From contig NW_026570278.1 in assembly GCF_019649055.1 (NCBI RefSeq), positions 310,001 through 374,000 on the forward strand: a DNA stretch of 64,000 bases, read 5' to 3'. The notes under the pieces are model-generated. The model was not told where the DNA came from, searched no databases, and saw only the letters and a program-made list of their open reading frames with translations. The stretch is from Paramacrobiotus metropolitanus (lineage: Eukaryota > Tardigrada > Eutardigrada > Parachela > Macrobiotidae). The position numbers and the translations under genes are program-made. Shown one piece after another: positions 1-11,234 of this stretch. Position 1 is the stretch's first letter, and every line of letters begins with the position of its first letter.

Positions 1-108
1 ATTTCTCACTCCTGCGTGCGTAAAACTGAAATAAAAGAATTTAAGAAAGTATATTCCAGAATTAGCACAGTATGTATCTCATAGCTTTTAACTTCGAAGC
101 TTTCGTGC
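1..108. repeat. Dispersed repeat, copy 1 (partner at 10.03 kb)
   Basis: This stretch aligns with about 10,035-10,135 in the same orientation. Both have a run reading roughly GTAAAACT-GAATAAA, then TTTAAGAAAGTAT, CTCCAGAA or TTCCAGAA, and GTATCTCATAGCT. No reading frame is conserved between them. The repeat ends where similarity to the secreted gene at 51.3 kb begins. The class of repeat is unknown. Confidence 0.55.
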
Positions 109-410
109 CCCCGTCCTTAATAATAGACGCATGCACGGCCCGCACGACTAGCGCCTTCGCAATAAGTTGCCAGATATACCGAAGCCTGTGAAAGGCTACC
201 TGAACTATTATTCCACTACCGGGTTGGGACGATTTCCTTTCGCGCTGATTTCCCGAAGATTTCCTGTCGCGCTGATTTCCCAAAGATTTCCTGTCGCGCT
301 GTCGCGAAGATTTCCTGATTTCCCATTATATTCATACTCGAGCTACAACAAACCACTCATTATTTGTGGAATGCTTGTGTCACGACGTGGAACGTCGTGC
401 TCTTAAATAA
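106..410 (+). pseudogene. Decayed 3' end of a gene-D-like secreted protein
   Basis: The sequence aligns with the last codons and 3' flank of the intact gene at 51,296-51,848. The shared part includes the run ACGGCCCGCACGAC and the codons around CCGAAGCCTGTGAAAGG. In the gene-D frame, a glutamine codon has become TAG just after the GPHD-like codons, and the normal stop after KPAKG is lost. Downstream, a TTTCCTGTCGCGCTG motif that occurs once in gene D is repeated about three times (232-325). Similarity continues into the flank near ACAAACCACTCAT. The signal exon and cysteine-rich part are absent, so this is a truncated dead copy. It lies beside TIL gene A, as gene D lies near TIL gene C. Confidence 0.7.
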
Positions 411-459
411 TTTTCAAATCAACTGCATTAGGTAGCAATACAAACCAGTAAACAATACT

Positions 460-490
460 ACATACTTCTGACTTCGAATCAGAAGTATGT
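460..490. repeat. Perfect hairpin at the start of an endonuclease fragment
   Basis: Two 12-nt arms (ACATACTTCTGA and its complement) flank a 7-nt loop, cttcgaa. The hairpin sits about 15 bp before retroelement endonuclease similarity starts, so it may mark an insertion or break point. Confidence 0.7.
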
Positions 491-504
491 GGGTAAGTAT
501 TCTG

Positions 505-976
505 TCGATCTTGTGTCTCGGCTGGGATTCCGGCGAAGTTGGAGCCACGTGGCACGTCGCACACGTCCGAACGGCGACCCGACGGCTGCGCAACCTTCGC
601 CTGGCAGAGAGGGATGTGTTTAGCTTGGGACGTTACTTGCGTGGACACTGTCGCGCCTTCACACGTTAACTCATCAGCAGCCAACGCAGGTGCGATTGCA
701 ATAGAGGCAGAAGAAAAAAAGTCCAGATTATATTCGTATTTGAGTGGCAGATACATTTTTGCGCCAATCGCCCTCGAAACAATGGGACCATGGGAACCGT
801 CGGCCATTGCGATTATTAAAGAACTCGGTAAGCGACTGAAACAACACACAGGCGAAGCGCGCTCCCATGAGTTTTTAAGTCAAAGATTGTCGCTGGAGAT
901 ACAGCGGGGAAATGCGGCATCAGTTATGGGGACGATGGAAGGAGCGGAAAAGTTTAATGAAATCTTAATGTTGTAA
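505..976 (+). mobile_element. Retroelement C-terminal endonuclease-type domain, 5'-truncated copy 1
   Basis: An open frame of about 150 codons matches the longer copy at 27,948-28,571. It begins at SAGIPAKLEPRG, followed by RRPDG, CLAWDVTCVDT, an alanine-rich helix, a PIALETMG block and the closing block LEIQRGNAASVMGT. RPDG plus WDVT resembles the PD-(D/E)XK core of restriction-like endonucleases found at the C-terminus of early-branching non-LTR retrotransposons (R2, NeSL and related clades). The zinc-finger part seen in the 27.9-kb copy is missing, and no reverse transcriptase lies upstream. The frame is still open, so the copy is either fairly young or lucky. The clade is not determined. 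Confidence 0.6.
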
Positions 977-1369
977 AAAACTTTTGCGATGTTTTGAAGT
1001 GTTTAATTGTACGTTATACAAAAGGTGAATAAAGCGTAAAATACCACATCATGCAGTTGTGCTGGCACATGGTGCCATGACATGGCTGCTTGATTACGGG
1101 GAAATTCTGTAATACTGCACAAAATTTAACGAAAAACAGTCTGCCATCCCAAAAGAGCACCAATATGTTTGCGCAGCATGTACAAAAATGGTATTTTAAT
1201 ACCGTCAGTTGAAATTACCAATTCTATTCAAAGCAACCACTTACGGTACGCAACACCGTCAGGAAAGTTATATATAATCAGCGCATAATCTCTACATCAA
1301 CCAATCGCAGAAAATATCGTAGCCGCGGCCATCTGGCCTTGCCTATGTTCAGCCTTTACGCAGTTCCGT
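977..1369. other. Intergenic, nothing recognised
   Basis: This is the 3' flank between the endonuclease fragment and the stop codon of TIL gene A. I see no coding frame or repeat beyond a 23-bp duplication just at the gene A stop (AGCCTTTACGCAGTT, twice). Confidence 0.5.
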
Positions 1370-3559
1370 TTAGCCTTTACGCAGTTGGGGGTTGCCTTTA
1401 CAGTTGTTTAGCAGGGGTCCATTTTGAGGCGCGCATGTCGGCGAGGGAACGAAAGTACGGTATAGACCTGGTTTGCAGATGCAGGTGGAGTCGCAGTTAG
1501 AAGCGCATAACGGCGACGGGTTTGGGTTGGCGCATGATTTCTCACACCTGCTACAGCCAGAAGTCATTAACGGATCGGAACACAAAAATCTTTTTAGGAC
1601 GTTGGTATCCAAGGAACTGCAAAAAATGGGAACCACAGATGTTAGCCCTTACCAACATGCGCTACCATCAACCGTGGTCGGCTGCAGTGTGCAACAACCA
1701 AACCAACACTGCCACGCTTCAACCGTCCACGGTAGAAGGTTACGAATGTTGGTTACCATCCACGGTTGACGGTTAAGTCAAACCACTAGCGCAATTGGTG
1801 TTCAGCACTATGTTTGGCGATAGCTGCGCTTCATCTTAAACTCCCGCGTATCCACGCAAACTCCCAAACACAGGCTTGCGCCGTTCAGTATGTGTGTGTC
1901 TGTTTCTGCTGCACCACAGATTTCACACGGTTTTAAAATCGTTCGCCGTCGACGTCTTCGCTAAACCTGTACACCCAAAATTCGCTGCACCTTTTCTTGG
2001 TCACATTCTATGTCACTCAAACTTCCGCGCCTATATAGTTATAAGAGCACCTGACATACGAGATGATAACTTGATAATGATTTATTCGACAGTCGTATTT
2101 GGGCGCGCCGCGCGCCCAAATACGACTAGTATGTACAATACCTCGAAGAAAATTCCGTGCCGTAGTACCCTACTGCGTTGTTTTCTTGAATAGAAATGGA
2201 CATTTTTATTGTAAGCCTTGTTCTTATATACCGATTACCATTTACTTCTGCTAATAAAAGCAAACTGCAAAATCTTTATGCATTTACTGTATAGTCTGTA
2301 CTGAAAAATAAATTTAGCAATCCACTTACCTCGTACAACGAATTTTTTTGAAAGTTAAACTTCTACTAGTAGTGTACAGTTGCAATATTAATTTTTTAAC
2401 TGCTTCGGATATTTACAACTCTGAGAAAAGCCAAATAATCAGTTTAAATTAAATTTTTTATTTCACATTTCATTTCATTTCACTTTCATTTCACTTCTTT
2501 TTCACAAATGGATCTAAGCCTCGTGAATTTCAACCCTAGATTTTTCCATGTGGACTAAAAAACCGTTGGCGCTCTACATATAACGAGATACATGTACTTC
2601 CGAACGGAACATTCCATATTAAAACACGGTATTAAACCATTTGCGTGACTGTGGAAGTATGCGTGTGTTGACAAAATTAACAAGCACAAAATTTTGAAGT
2701 ATAGTCGATTGGATATGCTTTTTAATTCGAACCTGCCGTAGTAAGCGTTGTTGTATGCGCTTTGTACTGGCTGTACTACCGCTGCATACGGATTTCAAAA
2801 GTGAATAATGAATGGATTGTACGTGAGCGCACAGAATTTAACAAAGCATTCTCAATCTTTGTACGAGTGTGTACAAGCCGCCCCTTTTGTTTTCACCGCG
2901 GAGTAATAAATATCTGAATCGGCTGTACAAAATTTTAGTTTTCGTATCTTGTATTTGTATGTGTCCAGACATACACCTGTGCAGTCGAAAAAGCACTTGT
3001 CTGTTTCTGCTGTCTTGCAGTTCACGTTTAAAAACCAGTTTTTGCCGCCTTCGCAATTAGTGCATTCTCGAAGCCCGTTGCGTTTTTCTCTACTCGCATT
3101 GTACAGATCTGTATGTCGCTGTTCTATGCGGAGATAAGTACAGTTGCGTATGCCAGAACACAATTGCCAGAACACATGATCCCTTGATTCATGACATTGT
3201 ATGGTTTCAACGACAATATTGTAACCGAAGCAGATAAAATCTTTAACTGCGTGAAATTAAAGTGTTTCAGAATTATGCTAACCGGCTAATTTCGGAGGAG
3301 CTCAGTCCAATAAAACGTGCTTCAAAGTTTAACGTATCTGTAGGGCCGCAAGTCGCTATTTTTTTAAATTCATAAACATGCCTTACCGCTTTTTCCGTGT
3401 CGGCCTGTCGGCGTCACTCCCAGATTTGACTATGCCGTTTCCCGTGTTGATTTTGTTGAGCCCAAATTCGACCCCGGGGTTGCCAGACTCCGCTCCGCTG
3501 TAATGGAGTAGCAGCGTGACGGTGGCCCACAGCGTGATGATAGCAGCGGCTGACTTCAT
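1370..3559 (-). CDS. Secreted TIL-type cysteine-rich protein A (two exons)
   Basis: Exon 1 is 3387-3559 and exon 2 is 1370-1616, giving 139 residues. Exon 1 starts MKSAAAIITLWATVTLLL, a clear signal peptide, followed by a polar linker. It ends ..CG|GTAAGG, phase 2. Exon 2 follows TTTTTTGCAG and encodes ten cysteines in the spacing of a trypsin-inhibitor-like (TIL) domain: CSDP, GC, RC, SC, LC, NC, TC-I-C, then KPGLYRTF, C and NNC. TIL proteins are secreted inhibitors of serine proteases. The target protease and the reactive site are not evident here. The start is the ATG after TTGTATACA, the same context as in gene C. Exons, phase and linker match genes B (41.3-43.1 kb) and C (46.5-47.6 kb). 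The 1.77-kb intron holds a hairpin and an unexplained Cys-rich frame. Confidence 0.8.
2091..2127. repeat. Perfect 17-bp hairpin in the TIL A intron
   Basis: The arms start AGTCGTATTTGGGCGCG and enclose a 3-nt loop (ccg), and pairing is perfect. The paralogous intron of TIL gene B also carries a perfect hairpin, at 42,084-42,132, but of unrelated sequence. Confidence 0.8.
2852..3258 (-). other. Cysteine-rich open frame inside the TIL A intron
   Basis: On the same strand as gene A, a frame stays open for about 135 codons without an ATG and ends ..THSYKD. Its last part is cysteine-dense: CSGIRNC, RECTNCEGGKNWF, NVNCKTAETDKC, FFDCTGVC. A possible splice acceptor (TTTCACGCAG) lies at its upstream edge, but the phase does not fit the gene A signal exon. 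Parts of it align with 1,880-2,030 and 42,330-42,470, where a stop follows NWF-like codons and most cysteines are lost. It could be an exon of a nested or fused Cys-rich gene, or a remnant. I cannot name a domain. Confidence 0.35.
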
Positions 3560-3658
3560 TGTATACAACTGAGCTCGGCAAAGACGGAAATAAAATGATC
3601 AGTAATTCTGCCAAATTAATGTGATATCAATTAATGGTACTCGCACGCAGCTGCATCT

Positions 3659-3667
3659 CCTTATATA
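3659..3667 (-). promoter_or_regulatory. TATA box of TIL gene A
   Basis: On the minus strand the sequence reads GGTATATAAGG, about 103 bp before the ATG. Similar boxes lie about 104 bp and 99 bp before the ATGs of genes B and C. Confidence 0.55.
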
Positions 3668-6065
3668 CCGATGCTTACTGCCGCGTCGAAGTTCCGGGTT
3701 AACCGCTAGTTGTCTCCTGGTGCCAATCAGTCACTCAGTGTCAGCAGTAACTGGTAAATAATTCTATAAATGCTACCCGTTTTGTGATGACTGTTTAAAA
3801 TTCAGCGTATACGAATGAAAGGCATATCGCTCGTTGGAAAACTTTGCACAACCAGGCATGATTTACCCCAGGGACACATTTCACGTCTTACAAAAGACAG
3901 TGTAGGAAGCGTGCGCTGATGGATCGAGTAGCTGCATATATTCTGCCACTAGGCAATTCTAATAAGCACAGTCAGTCACGGGCTCCACTTACCAGGATAA
4001 ATCGGAAATAAATGATGAGGAAGTAAATTTAATTTCTGGGTTCACTTCCGTATATGTTCAGCAAAGGCAGCAGGAAATCAAATGCGACCCAAAAACGTCG
4101 TGACAAGGGTGACTAGAGCGGGTACTAGTCATTTCCTTGATCTTCTTCGCTCCGGATGTTGATAGTTTGCTAGATGACATATTTCTAATTCCTCCCATTT
4201 GCTCACTGAATAATTAGTTGAATGACAATTTTGCTGTTTTATGATATCGTTGAATGACGTTTTGCCGAAAGCATTACGTTGAAAGATAGCTTACTTAGCG
4301 GTCCAGTCCAGAGAAACTGTGTCTTGTGCCAATGGTCCGCAGCAGAATGTAGCGGTGCGGTTACGCTAATGCACGGCTGGTCAACATTTTTAGTAGTGGC
4401 TAGTGGCTACCTGGCCCCGTACTTATCCCTTGATGACATACCATAAACTTAAACACAGACACCACACACCTACAACTGAATAAACATCCATACTCACTGG
4501 TCACATAACCCGCTGTCAGAACCATCTAGAACGCAAAGGCACTTATCTCATAACATGTCTTGTGGCACACGCTGCAGTATCACTGTGCGTAGCGTATGCT
4601 GCTACATTCCGTACTTTCAGTATTCATGCAGAGGTGCTGTCGTTGTGAGCTTTGGTATTTCAGTAAATCCATTCATTTAAATACGATGAATCCAGCAAAC
4701 GTCGTGACGTCGCTACGGTTCGCAGTCGTATCACTGTATAAAAATATGCCAACTTGAATCGCGACTAAAGCATCGACGTTAAGAGACCTTCCCCGTCAGC
4801 AGCAACGTTTCTCATATTACACACAGTCAACGCCATAATCGTGGTCCATACCCAAAATAGCATGCGAACGTTTGTTTGTTCAGTCTGTTTAGGCGTTGTG
4901 CCACGTTATTATCATGGGACGAATGCACAGAGTGTTGGAGATCTACCAAATAAGTCATCGGTTCAGTTCATTGGATTAGCTAGGTAATACCGTAGTCACG
5001 GCACCGCGGCACAGTTTAAGAATACGTTGCAAATTTTTCATAAGGATTCTGTTACGTAATTTTCTTGCGCTTAATTTTTATCTTGTTTGCCTGATTTTTG
5101 TATCCCGTATTCAGGTTCTTATTACTATTGCAGAAAACGGAGCTTCTTAAAGTCGCGCTGCTTTAAGCATCAGGAGAGCGACGTAATACGTATTATTTGA
5201 CTTCCTGACTACCTTATGGTACCGGACTTCTTCCGTCCCAGGGCGCTGCGGCAGGGTAAATCGCCAGTAATTAAACCATGTTGCCCCAAATATTAAATTC
5301 ATTTTTAAAATAATTTTTAATAATTTTGAGTTTGATTCCGTCAGCTCTGCTACAGAGGTCCAATTTAAGCGTCAAACAACAGGGTGAAGCTACAAAAAGG
5401 GAAATGACAGTCAGAAAAAAACTGCTTCAGTTTTTAAAATATTTTCTCGCTTTTGCTAGAATAGTTGAGAACATGCAGACCAATAAGTCAACGAAACTTA
5501 TGTTTGTCAGAACGGAAACTTTTTGATTAGATTGCCTTGTGTCGAGAAATGGCCAGGAGGTCACACCATATCGACTTCACAGATGGAGAAGAGGCCTGCA
5601 AAAAGGCTTAAATGGCGGCGCTGCAGCATCTGCGACTCACTGTTTTCTAAGTTTAGAAAAGTCTCCCCATTACAACTGCCCATCTGTCACGGGTTTGGCG
5701 TATCAGCGTGACGTTCGTTCTATATAGACGGCCGGAAATGTTGCTTGACCGGCATCCTGGAATTTCGTATCTTGGGCTGTAGTAGTTTACATTGTTCGGG
5801 ATTGCGGAATAAAAAAAAGTTTCACGCAAAGTTGACGATGTATTTTTATTGACATTCTTGTTACTGAACGCAATGCGTCTCGGTACTTCGGAGGCATTTG
5901 CTTATGGGCCACAACCATTGTATCCGAACACGACCGCAACAATGAAAATGCCATCTCTTCACGGCCTTAACTTGCAGCCATAAAACAGTATAAAGAACTG
6001 CTTCCGAATGATATGAACAAAAACAGCAGTTGCTACTATTAATTAACAACGTAGGACTAAAGCAG
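3668..6065. other. Intergenic, nothing recognised
   Basis: The region is AT-rich sequence upstream of TIL gene A. Short open frames near 5,330-5,730 have no start context, splice signals or family likeness that I can defend. Confidence 0.5.
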
Positions 6066-6209
6066 TACTGTAGCCGCTAGATGAAAGGGCACCATAAAGT
6101 CCGGTGTACGGAAAACAGCGCGCACGCTGCTGTAACGTGTTCGCTGTCCGGCAGGGGCAGGCAGCGGCCTAATCTAAAAATGGTGCCATTTCCTCTAGCG
6201 GCTACGGTA
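6066..6209. mobile_element. Small MITE with 30-bp inverted ends
   Basis: The left end TACTGTAGCCGCTAGATGAA and the reverse complement of the right end, TACCGTAGCCGCTAGAGGAA, match over about 30 bp with four differences. Both ends begin with TA, as expected for Tc1/mariner-type insertion. The 144-bp length leaves no coding capacity. Confidence 0.65.
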
Positions 6210-6324
6210 CGTCAATAACAAGAATTTTTTGAAGAAGAGCCACTGTGATATGTATCGGTTCGTAATGTGTTTATAATCGGGTCAAGCAGTGCCTTAGCGC
6301 ACTGAATCGGTACCGGCTCTGTTT

Positions 6325-6985
6325 TCTACCGCACCCGGACAATTGGGAGTGTGACATTTCGCCGCACTCAGATTCGACGCGCGACTTTTCGCCGCGAAGA
6401 CATTTCGTCGCCGGACATGTTTAAGGCATGTTTAAGGCATGTTTAAGGACATGTTTAAGGCATGTTCTTAGTTTTTCTTAAGTTTCTTAATATTTTCTCA
6501 GACTTAGGTCGTCTCATTTGTGCTAAGGTTTTCCTTAGGTTTTCTTAGGTTTCTTGGGTTTATTAGGTTTCTTTGATTTCTTTGATTTCTTAGGTTTCTT
6601 TAATTTCTTAGGTTTCTTAGGTTTCTAGGTTTCTTAAATTATTTAGATTTCTTAGGTTACTTAGGATTCTTAGGTTTTCTTAGGTTGTTCGTTTGGTTTT
6701 GGTTTCCGTTTTCCACTCTTCTGACTATTTTAGTTAGCTTTGTAAATCATTTATCTGGTAGGCGAAATGTCGCTTAGTCAAGATGTCCTTGCGACGAAAT
6801 TTCCTTGCGTCGAAACGGCTATTCGACGGAAAGTCTCGCGGCGTAAAGTCCTACCGACGAAATGTCCTGCGTAGAAACGTCGCGAGACGAGATGGCCTTG
6901 CGGTGAAATGTCTGGGACCAAAAGTCCTGCGACTAGTTGTCCGCGGCGAAATGTCGCGGTGCCGTTTTCTACTGGGTTCCCTTTT
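6325..6985. repeat. Motif-rich dispersed repeat, long copy
   Basis: From left to right it holds inverted motifs (GACATTTCGCCGC, GACATTTCGTCGCC), then about five units of CATGTTTAAGG (6,415-6,465). A TTTCTTAGG-type run follows (6,470-6,700), then a block of CGACGAAATTTCCTTG-like units (6,765-6,960) ending GCGAAATGTCGCGGTGCCG. The right half recurs at 44,650-44,998 in the same orientation. The GACATTTCGCCGC motif near the left end pairs with GGCGAAATGTC near the right, so the unit may be a mobile element with degenerate inverted ends. No protein is encoded. Confidence 0.6.
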
Positions 6986-8246
6986 TGCAAAAACCTAATC
7001 CATATTTAAATTTTAAGAAAGCCAGCCATTTTCCTTATTTTTATTTTTGTACTTATTTTCATTGGCGGAAGTGGTCTTTCACAGCTTTATTAGTGGGCAA
7101 TGACTATAGCGGTGACCTGTTACAGGGTATACGTTCACAGAATCTGATGTAGTGTAGGTATGTGAAGGTACAGTCTGTACGTAGTACTCAAGTACTTCTC
7201 TGTATGTATCGGGGAGTACGTCAGTCAACAAACCGCAACTGAACACAAAATTTAATACCAGCAACTGCAAACAGTACATCAGAACGTTGCTAGGAATACA
7301 ACGGCAAAGAATCTCGAGATATCCTGTACGTACGTATCGGACGTACACTCATACACCACAACAGAGTAGACCGGTTATCACTTTCGTGCGGAGTGCCAAG
7401 CTCACGTATCCATTTCTTTATTATTTTGAATTTTTTTACATTTTCCAAGCGCGCGGGTTGCATAATAAAAGCAACTAGTTGCCGGTATAATAACAAATTA
7501 CGTATAACAGTAATATGCACTGAGTTTGATGCATTCGTGCGATGGTGAAATACCCTTTCACAACAGTGTACAAATCAATAACAGCAGTTAAGGGACAGTA
7601 ACTGGAGTATCAGCGAAAAGAGAGTCAAATCAGTCAGTTAAGTGCGACAATTCCAGGTTAGGATGGTTGACCTGAGCAATTAGGAATCATAAAAAAACGG
7701 TAAAATGGTCACAGCCAGACGGAACAGGCGGTATGGCAGCGGAAGTACAAATAATATATGGTCGGACCTTGCTTTCCGGAAATTTCGGCAGCTGAAGTAG
7801 CGCAGCAGTGCTGCATATATTAGCAGCTGGGAATAGTTATTTAGCATTTAACAGTACTATTCGGAAAACGAGTTAGCATATCGTAAAACAGCCTTAGTTT
7901 ATTAGTTAAAAAGAATTTGATAGCAACGGTATAAGTGCTGAAACACTAATTTTGGAAAATGTTAAAAAAATAAGAAGAAAAGTAGAAAACGGTAAACATA
8001 AAAAACACCTTTAAGTAGAAAAAAATTCATAAAAAAATTAAAACAAAATATTGAATAAAAAAAACTACTTTTTAATTACTAAGAATTCAATCATTGTGAA
8101 AACTATGTAATCTTTTCATCATAAAATACCTCGCAAAAAATTCAACCCCATGCTCGCGGTTGGTGAATGCCGACCGCTTACCACTCGTCTAATATAAATC
8201 TGTTAACCGAATAACATGAAATCCATTGGCTTTACTAAAAGCTGCG
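6986..8246. other. Intergenic, nothing recognised
   Basis: Short open frames near 7,080-7,520 lie on both strands and look incidental. The part from 7,900 to 8,100 is A-rich. No RNA gene or repeat was seen. Confidence 0.5.
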
Positions 8247-9201
8247 CTACAAAATGATTGCGTCGTCTGACTCCATAATTCTGATTTCCGCATCCAACAG
8301 AAGCTTCGCAATCTCTTTACGCGATGGAAACGAGCATGGCTTGCTATTTGCGGCTGTCCGGTAATACCAGTAATACATGATATTATCTTCCACCTTCTGC
8401 GCCAGATTATAGCACTTGATGGAGACGAGGATGTTAATGCATTCCACAACCAGTATTGGCGCGAAATTCTCGGGATGAGGTTGGAACAGGTTCGTTCCAC
8501 TGTACTCCATTTCTTCGTAGTAGAAATATACCGGACACATCACCCACACAATCTGCACAGCTGAAATCAGTTTCTGGGCTCCTCCAAAATAAGCGTTGAC
8601 GGTTCTACAACTATCGCACAATGCTGCAATGTCAACGGTGAATTCGGGCGAATCCGTTGGCAACTGTACAACACTGCACAAACCCCGAACACGAGCCAGA
8701 ATCATGAGCGCTGCCATTTCTGCCGCAACGATGAACAAGAAAACGCTGGTCGACGGAACTAGCATCCAAATCATGATCAAATCCGTCAGAATAATTCGCT
8801 CTTCCTCGGTCTGCAATAAAAATCTGATTTATGCACTCGTACTACAGAATTCAGTTCAAAATCCGCACAAATTTAAAATTTACGGGCTTGTGCACGAAAG
8901 CAGCTGGCGTTAGCATTTCACGCCGGAAAATTGAGAAACGTACCTTATTCCGCAAAAATTCCGCATTCCGCCTACCATATTCCAAATCATCATCTCTGTT
9001 CAACACAGGAGTTGCGATGATTATGTAGACTCTGGCTGCGAACAGAATCAGGCTGGCGACAGTGAAGCAGTTAGTCAGCCATGCACTTTTACGGATTTTT
9101 CGGGTAAGGTCACTTTCATAATGCAAACCCTCCGGATCGAGCAGCCGGAAAACGTATTCGCTTTTGTAAATGCCGGTCTGAGATTTGTGATCTTCTTTCA
9201 T
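8247..9201 (-). CDS. Multi-pass membrane protein, gustatory-receptor-like
   Basis: The exons are 8944-9201 and 8247-8810, joined in phase 0 (AATAAG|GTACGT ... TTTTATTGCAG|ACC), giving 273 residues. I see about four hydrophobic segments: near residues 41-65, 95-125, 165-185 and 202-222. The stretch ALCDSCRTVNAYFGGAQKLI followed by a hydrophobic segment and a tyrosine-rich end resembles the late transmembrane part of invertebrate gustatory receptors (N..FG pattern). The usual family length is about 400 residues, so either 5' exons are missed or the gene is shortened. An acceptor-like TTATCAG lies just before the chosen ATG, so the first exon given here could be internal. The gene is plausible, but the family assignment is an inference from pattern only. 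Confidence 0.55.
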
Positions 9202-10034
9202 TTTGCTGATAAGTGATGGCTAATAATAATCCCGGCGAATCGAAACGATGATTACACCGATTTACACATAAAAGTTAAAACAATCGTTATGGTAATATTT
9301 GGCAAGCACATATATGAGACTAAAGAATCACCATAAATAACATACTGACGATGGCGTAGTTGCACGCTTATACGTAACTTCGAAAAAATCAAAAAACAGC
9401 GCTTCGAATTTTCGAAAACAGACAGCACTGCTGCTGGTATTATGAATTTTATCTCTGAATCGCAGCCGTAAATACTGTCCATGCTTCTCCTGTCTGCAGT
9501 CTGATGCGTTTGACGAGATCATCCAGGAAGTTTCGCGACCCGGAAGATCAACGTACGAGTACAGTCAAGAGTAATTACAGTGGTATACGAAACATATCTC
9601 GAAGAGGAATCAGGGGAAACACGCCCCTTTTGCGCCACATCAGAAAAAATTTGCTTCCGTGATGCACTGACTTACTAGCGAAGGACGTACGTAAACGCCG
9701 GTACAAGTCTGCAGAAAATCAATACAGACCTACACAAGCACTGCCTGAATGGCCGCACTAGTACATCAGTATGTGGTCGGTGATTAAAGCATAACACCAG
9801 TTATTAAGGAGTCTATAATAACCAGCGTTATGATTATAATGATACACTACGTTGCCTCAGTTAACAGGAAATGAGAGCCTGATTATCCTGTTATTTAGAC
9901 GACCCTTATTGTTGAAAATTCAAAATAGCGGTGCAATAAACTCAGCAATTTTATGATTTTTGCAATAAAACGATTACGCTACGGCTCCGTTAAAGAATAT
10001 CCACCTCCTAAGTTTTCCCCATTGGTGAAAAATT
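9202..10034. other. Intergenic, nothing recognised
   Basis: This is the upstream flank of the gustatory-like gene. Open frames near 9,252-9,522 overlap each other in different frames and have no support. Confidence 0.45.
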
Positions 10035-10135
10035 GTTAACTTCTCCATACGTAAAACTAGAATAAAGAGTTTAAGAAAGTATGCTCCAGAACTATGTACA
10101 GGGTATCTCATAGCTATTAATGTCGAAGCTGTCCT
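10035..10135. repeat. Dispersed repeat, copy 2 (partner at 1-108)
   Basis: It shares TTTAAGAAAGTAT, CTCCAGAACTA and GTATCTCATAGCT with the start of the window. Here no gene-D fragment follows, so the repeat is independent of that gene. Confidence 0.55.
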
Positions 10136-10914
10136 AGCAACGTAGATAAACAAAGCCCATAGTTTTACGGTCTTTTTCCAGTTTTGAAATAAATATAAGA
10201 AATTTCAAAGAATTGCTACAAAGTACGTAGAATGTATGACCTTTTCATTCAAAATCCTCGTTACCAAAATCCGGGAATATCGGAAATAATATTAAAAGAA
10301 ACTTGGTGCGCGAAATTGCGTTAAAGTGGTTCGTCCGTTGAATGACATGGATTATTTAACTGGATCATTATTCAAGCATTATTCAACTGGATCGCATGTA
10401 CCTAATTTCCATTACGGCATTGCTGCTCGATTATGTTAGTTCATCGCAAAAGAAAACGAACGTGCCGGGGCAACTGTCTTGGCATAAAACGGAAAACAAT
10501 ATCTATCGGACACTTTGAGACGGCAGTGCCGACTGCCGACTGTCACGCGGCGTATTATTTTACTCGTACATTTGGTAAATAAGCAGAAGATTAATCCATT
10601 AATTAAGAAAATTACTCCACCGCTTCACTTATTTTACTCCTAACATGCGCAGCCGCACGCGTGTAAATTAAGCATGCTGCGGACCTTCCCTATAGACAGA
10701 CATACTGTGCATACCATTTTCGATTATCCAAGAAGCAGATATGCTACTGTATTGTAATTAGCCTATAGAAATATTCTGTTGATCTTTAATCCAAAATATT
10801 GCAAAGGAAAGTGCTGCACCGATTTCTGCTGGCAGCCTAAAAAAATATCGATTTTTTATTGATCAAATACAAAGAAAATCTTACAATTCACAAAAGAAAC
10901 ATCACATCCTAATG
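10136..10914. other. Intergenic, nothing recognised
   Basis: AT-rich sequence with no frame, repeat or RNA gene that I can support. Confidence 0.5.
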
Positions 10915-11232
10915 TTAACAAACGGCAGAATCATGCGGCCGGATTACTGAGAACATTTGATCTAAATTGGCCGAAGCCGGTGCCGTTCCCAGGATGGATG
11001 CCGCGTTTCCCCGTTGAATTTCGATGCTGAACCTCTGGCGCAAAAACTCCGTTGCACGTTTCTCGCCTGTTTCTTGCCACATCATCTTGCCCACTTCGCT
11101 AATCAGCCGGGAGGCCTCCGGTCCGAGTGGCCCCACTGTCTCTACTCCGACCGCTCGGAACAGGTAATCGTGGGTGATGTTCTGGTATTTCTCGGTATTT
11201 TTCCGGTAAACGCTCTTGGTTCTAAATTTCAC
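10915..11232 (-). mobile_element. Retroelement endonuclease-domain fragment, copy 2
   Basis: A 105-codon frame contains the final part of the domain: a KY..YLF block, AVGVETVGPLGPEA, then TEFLRQRFSIEIQRGNAAS and ILGT. It aligns with the last third of the 27.9-kb copy. The zinc finger and the RPDG/WDVT core are missing. The first 15 residues have no counterpart in other copies. The fragment stops 2 bp from the start of the 96-bp array's open frame, which runs the other way. Confidence 0.6.
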
Positions 11233-11234
11233 CT

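Noticed and set aside
6470-6700. Telomeric TTAGG repeat
   Set aside because: The run is TTTCTTAGG-like and irregular, lies inside a dispersed repeat, and TTAGG is never in tandem.
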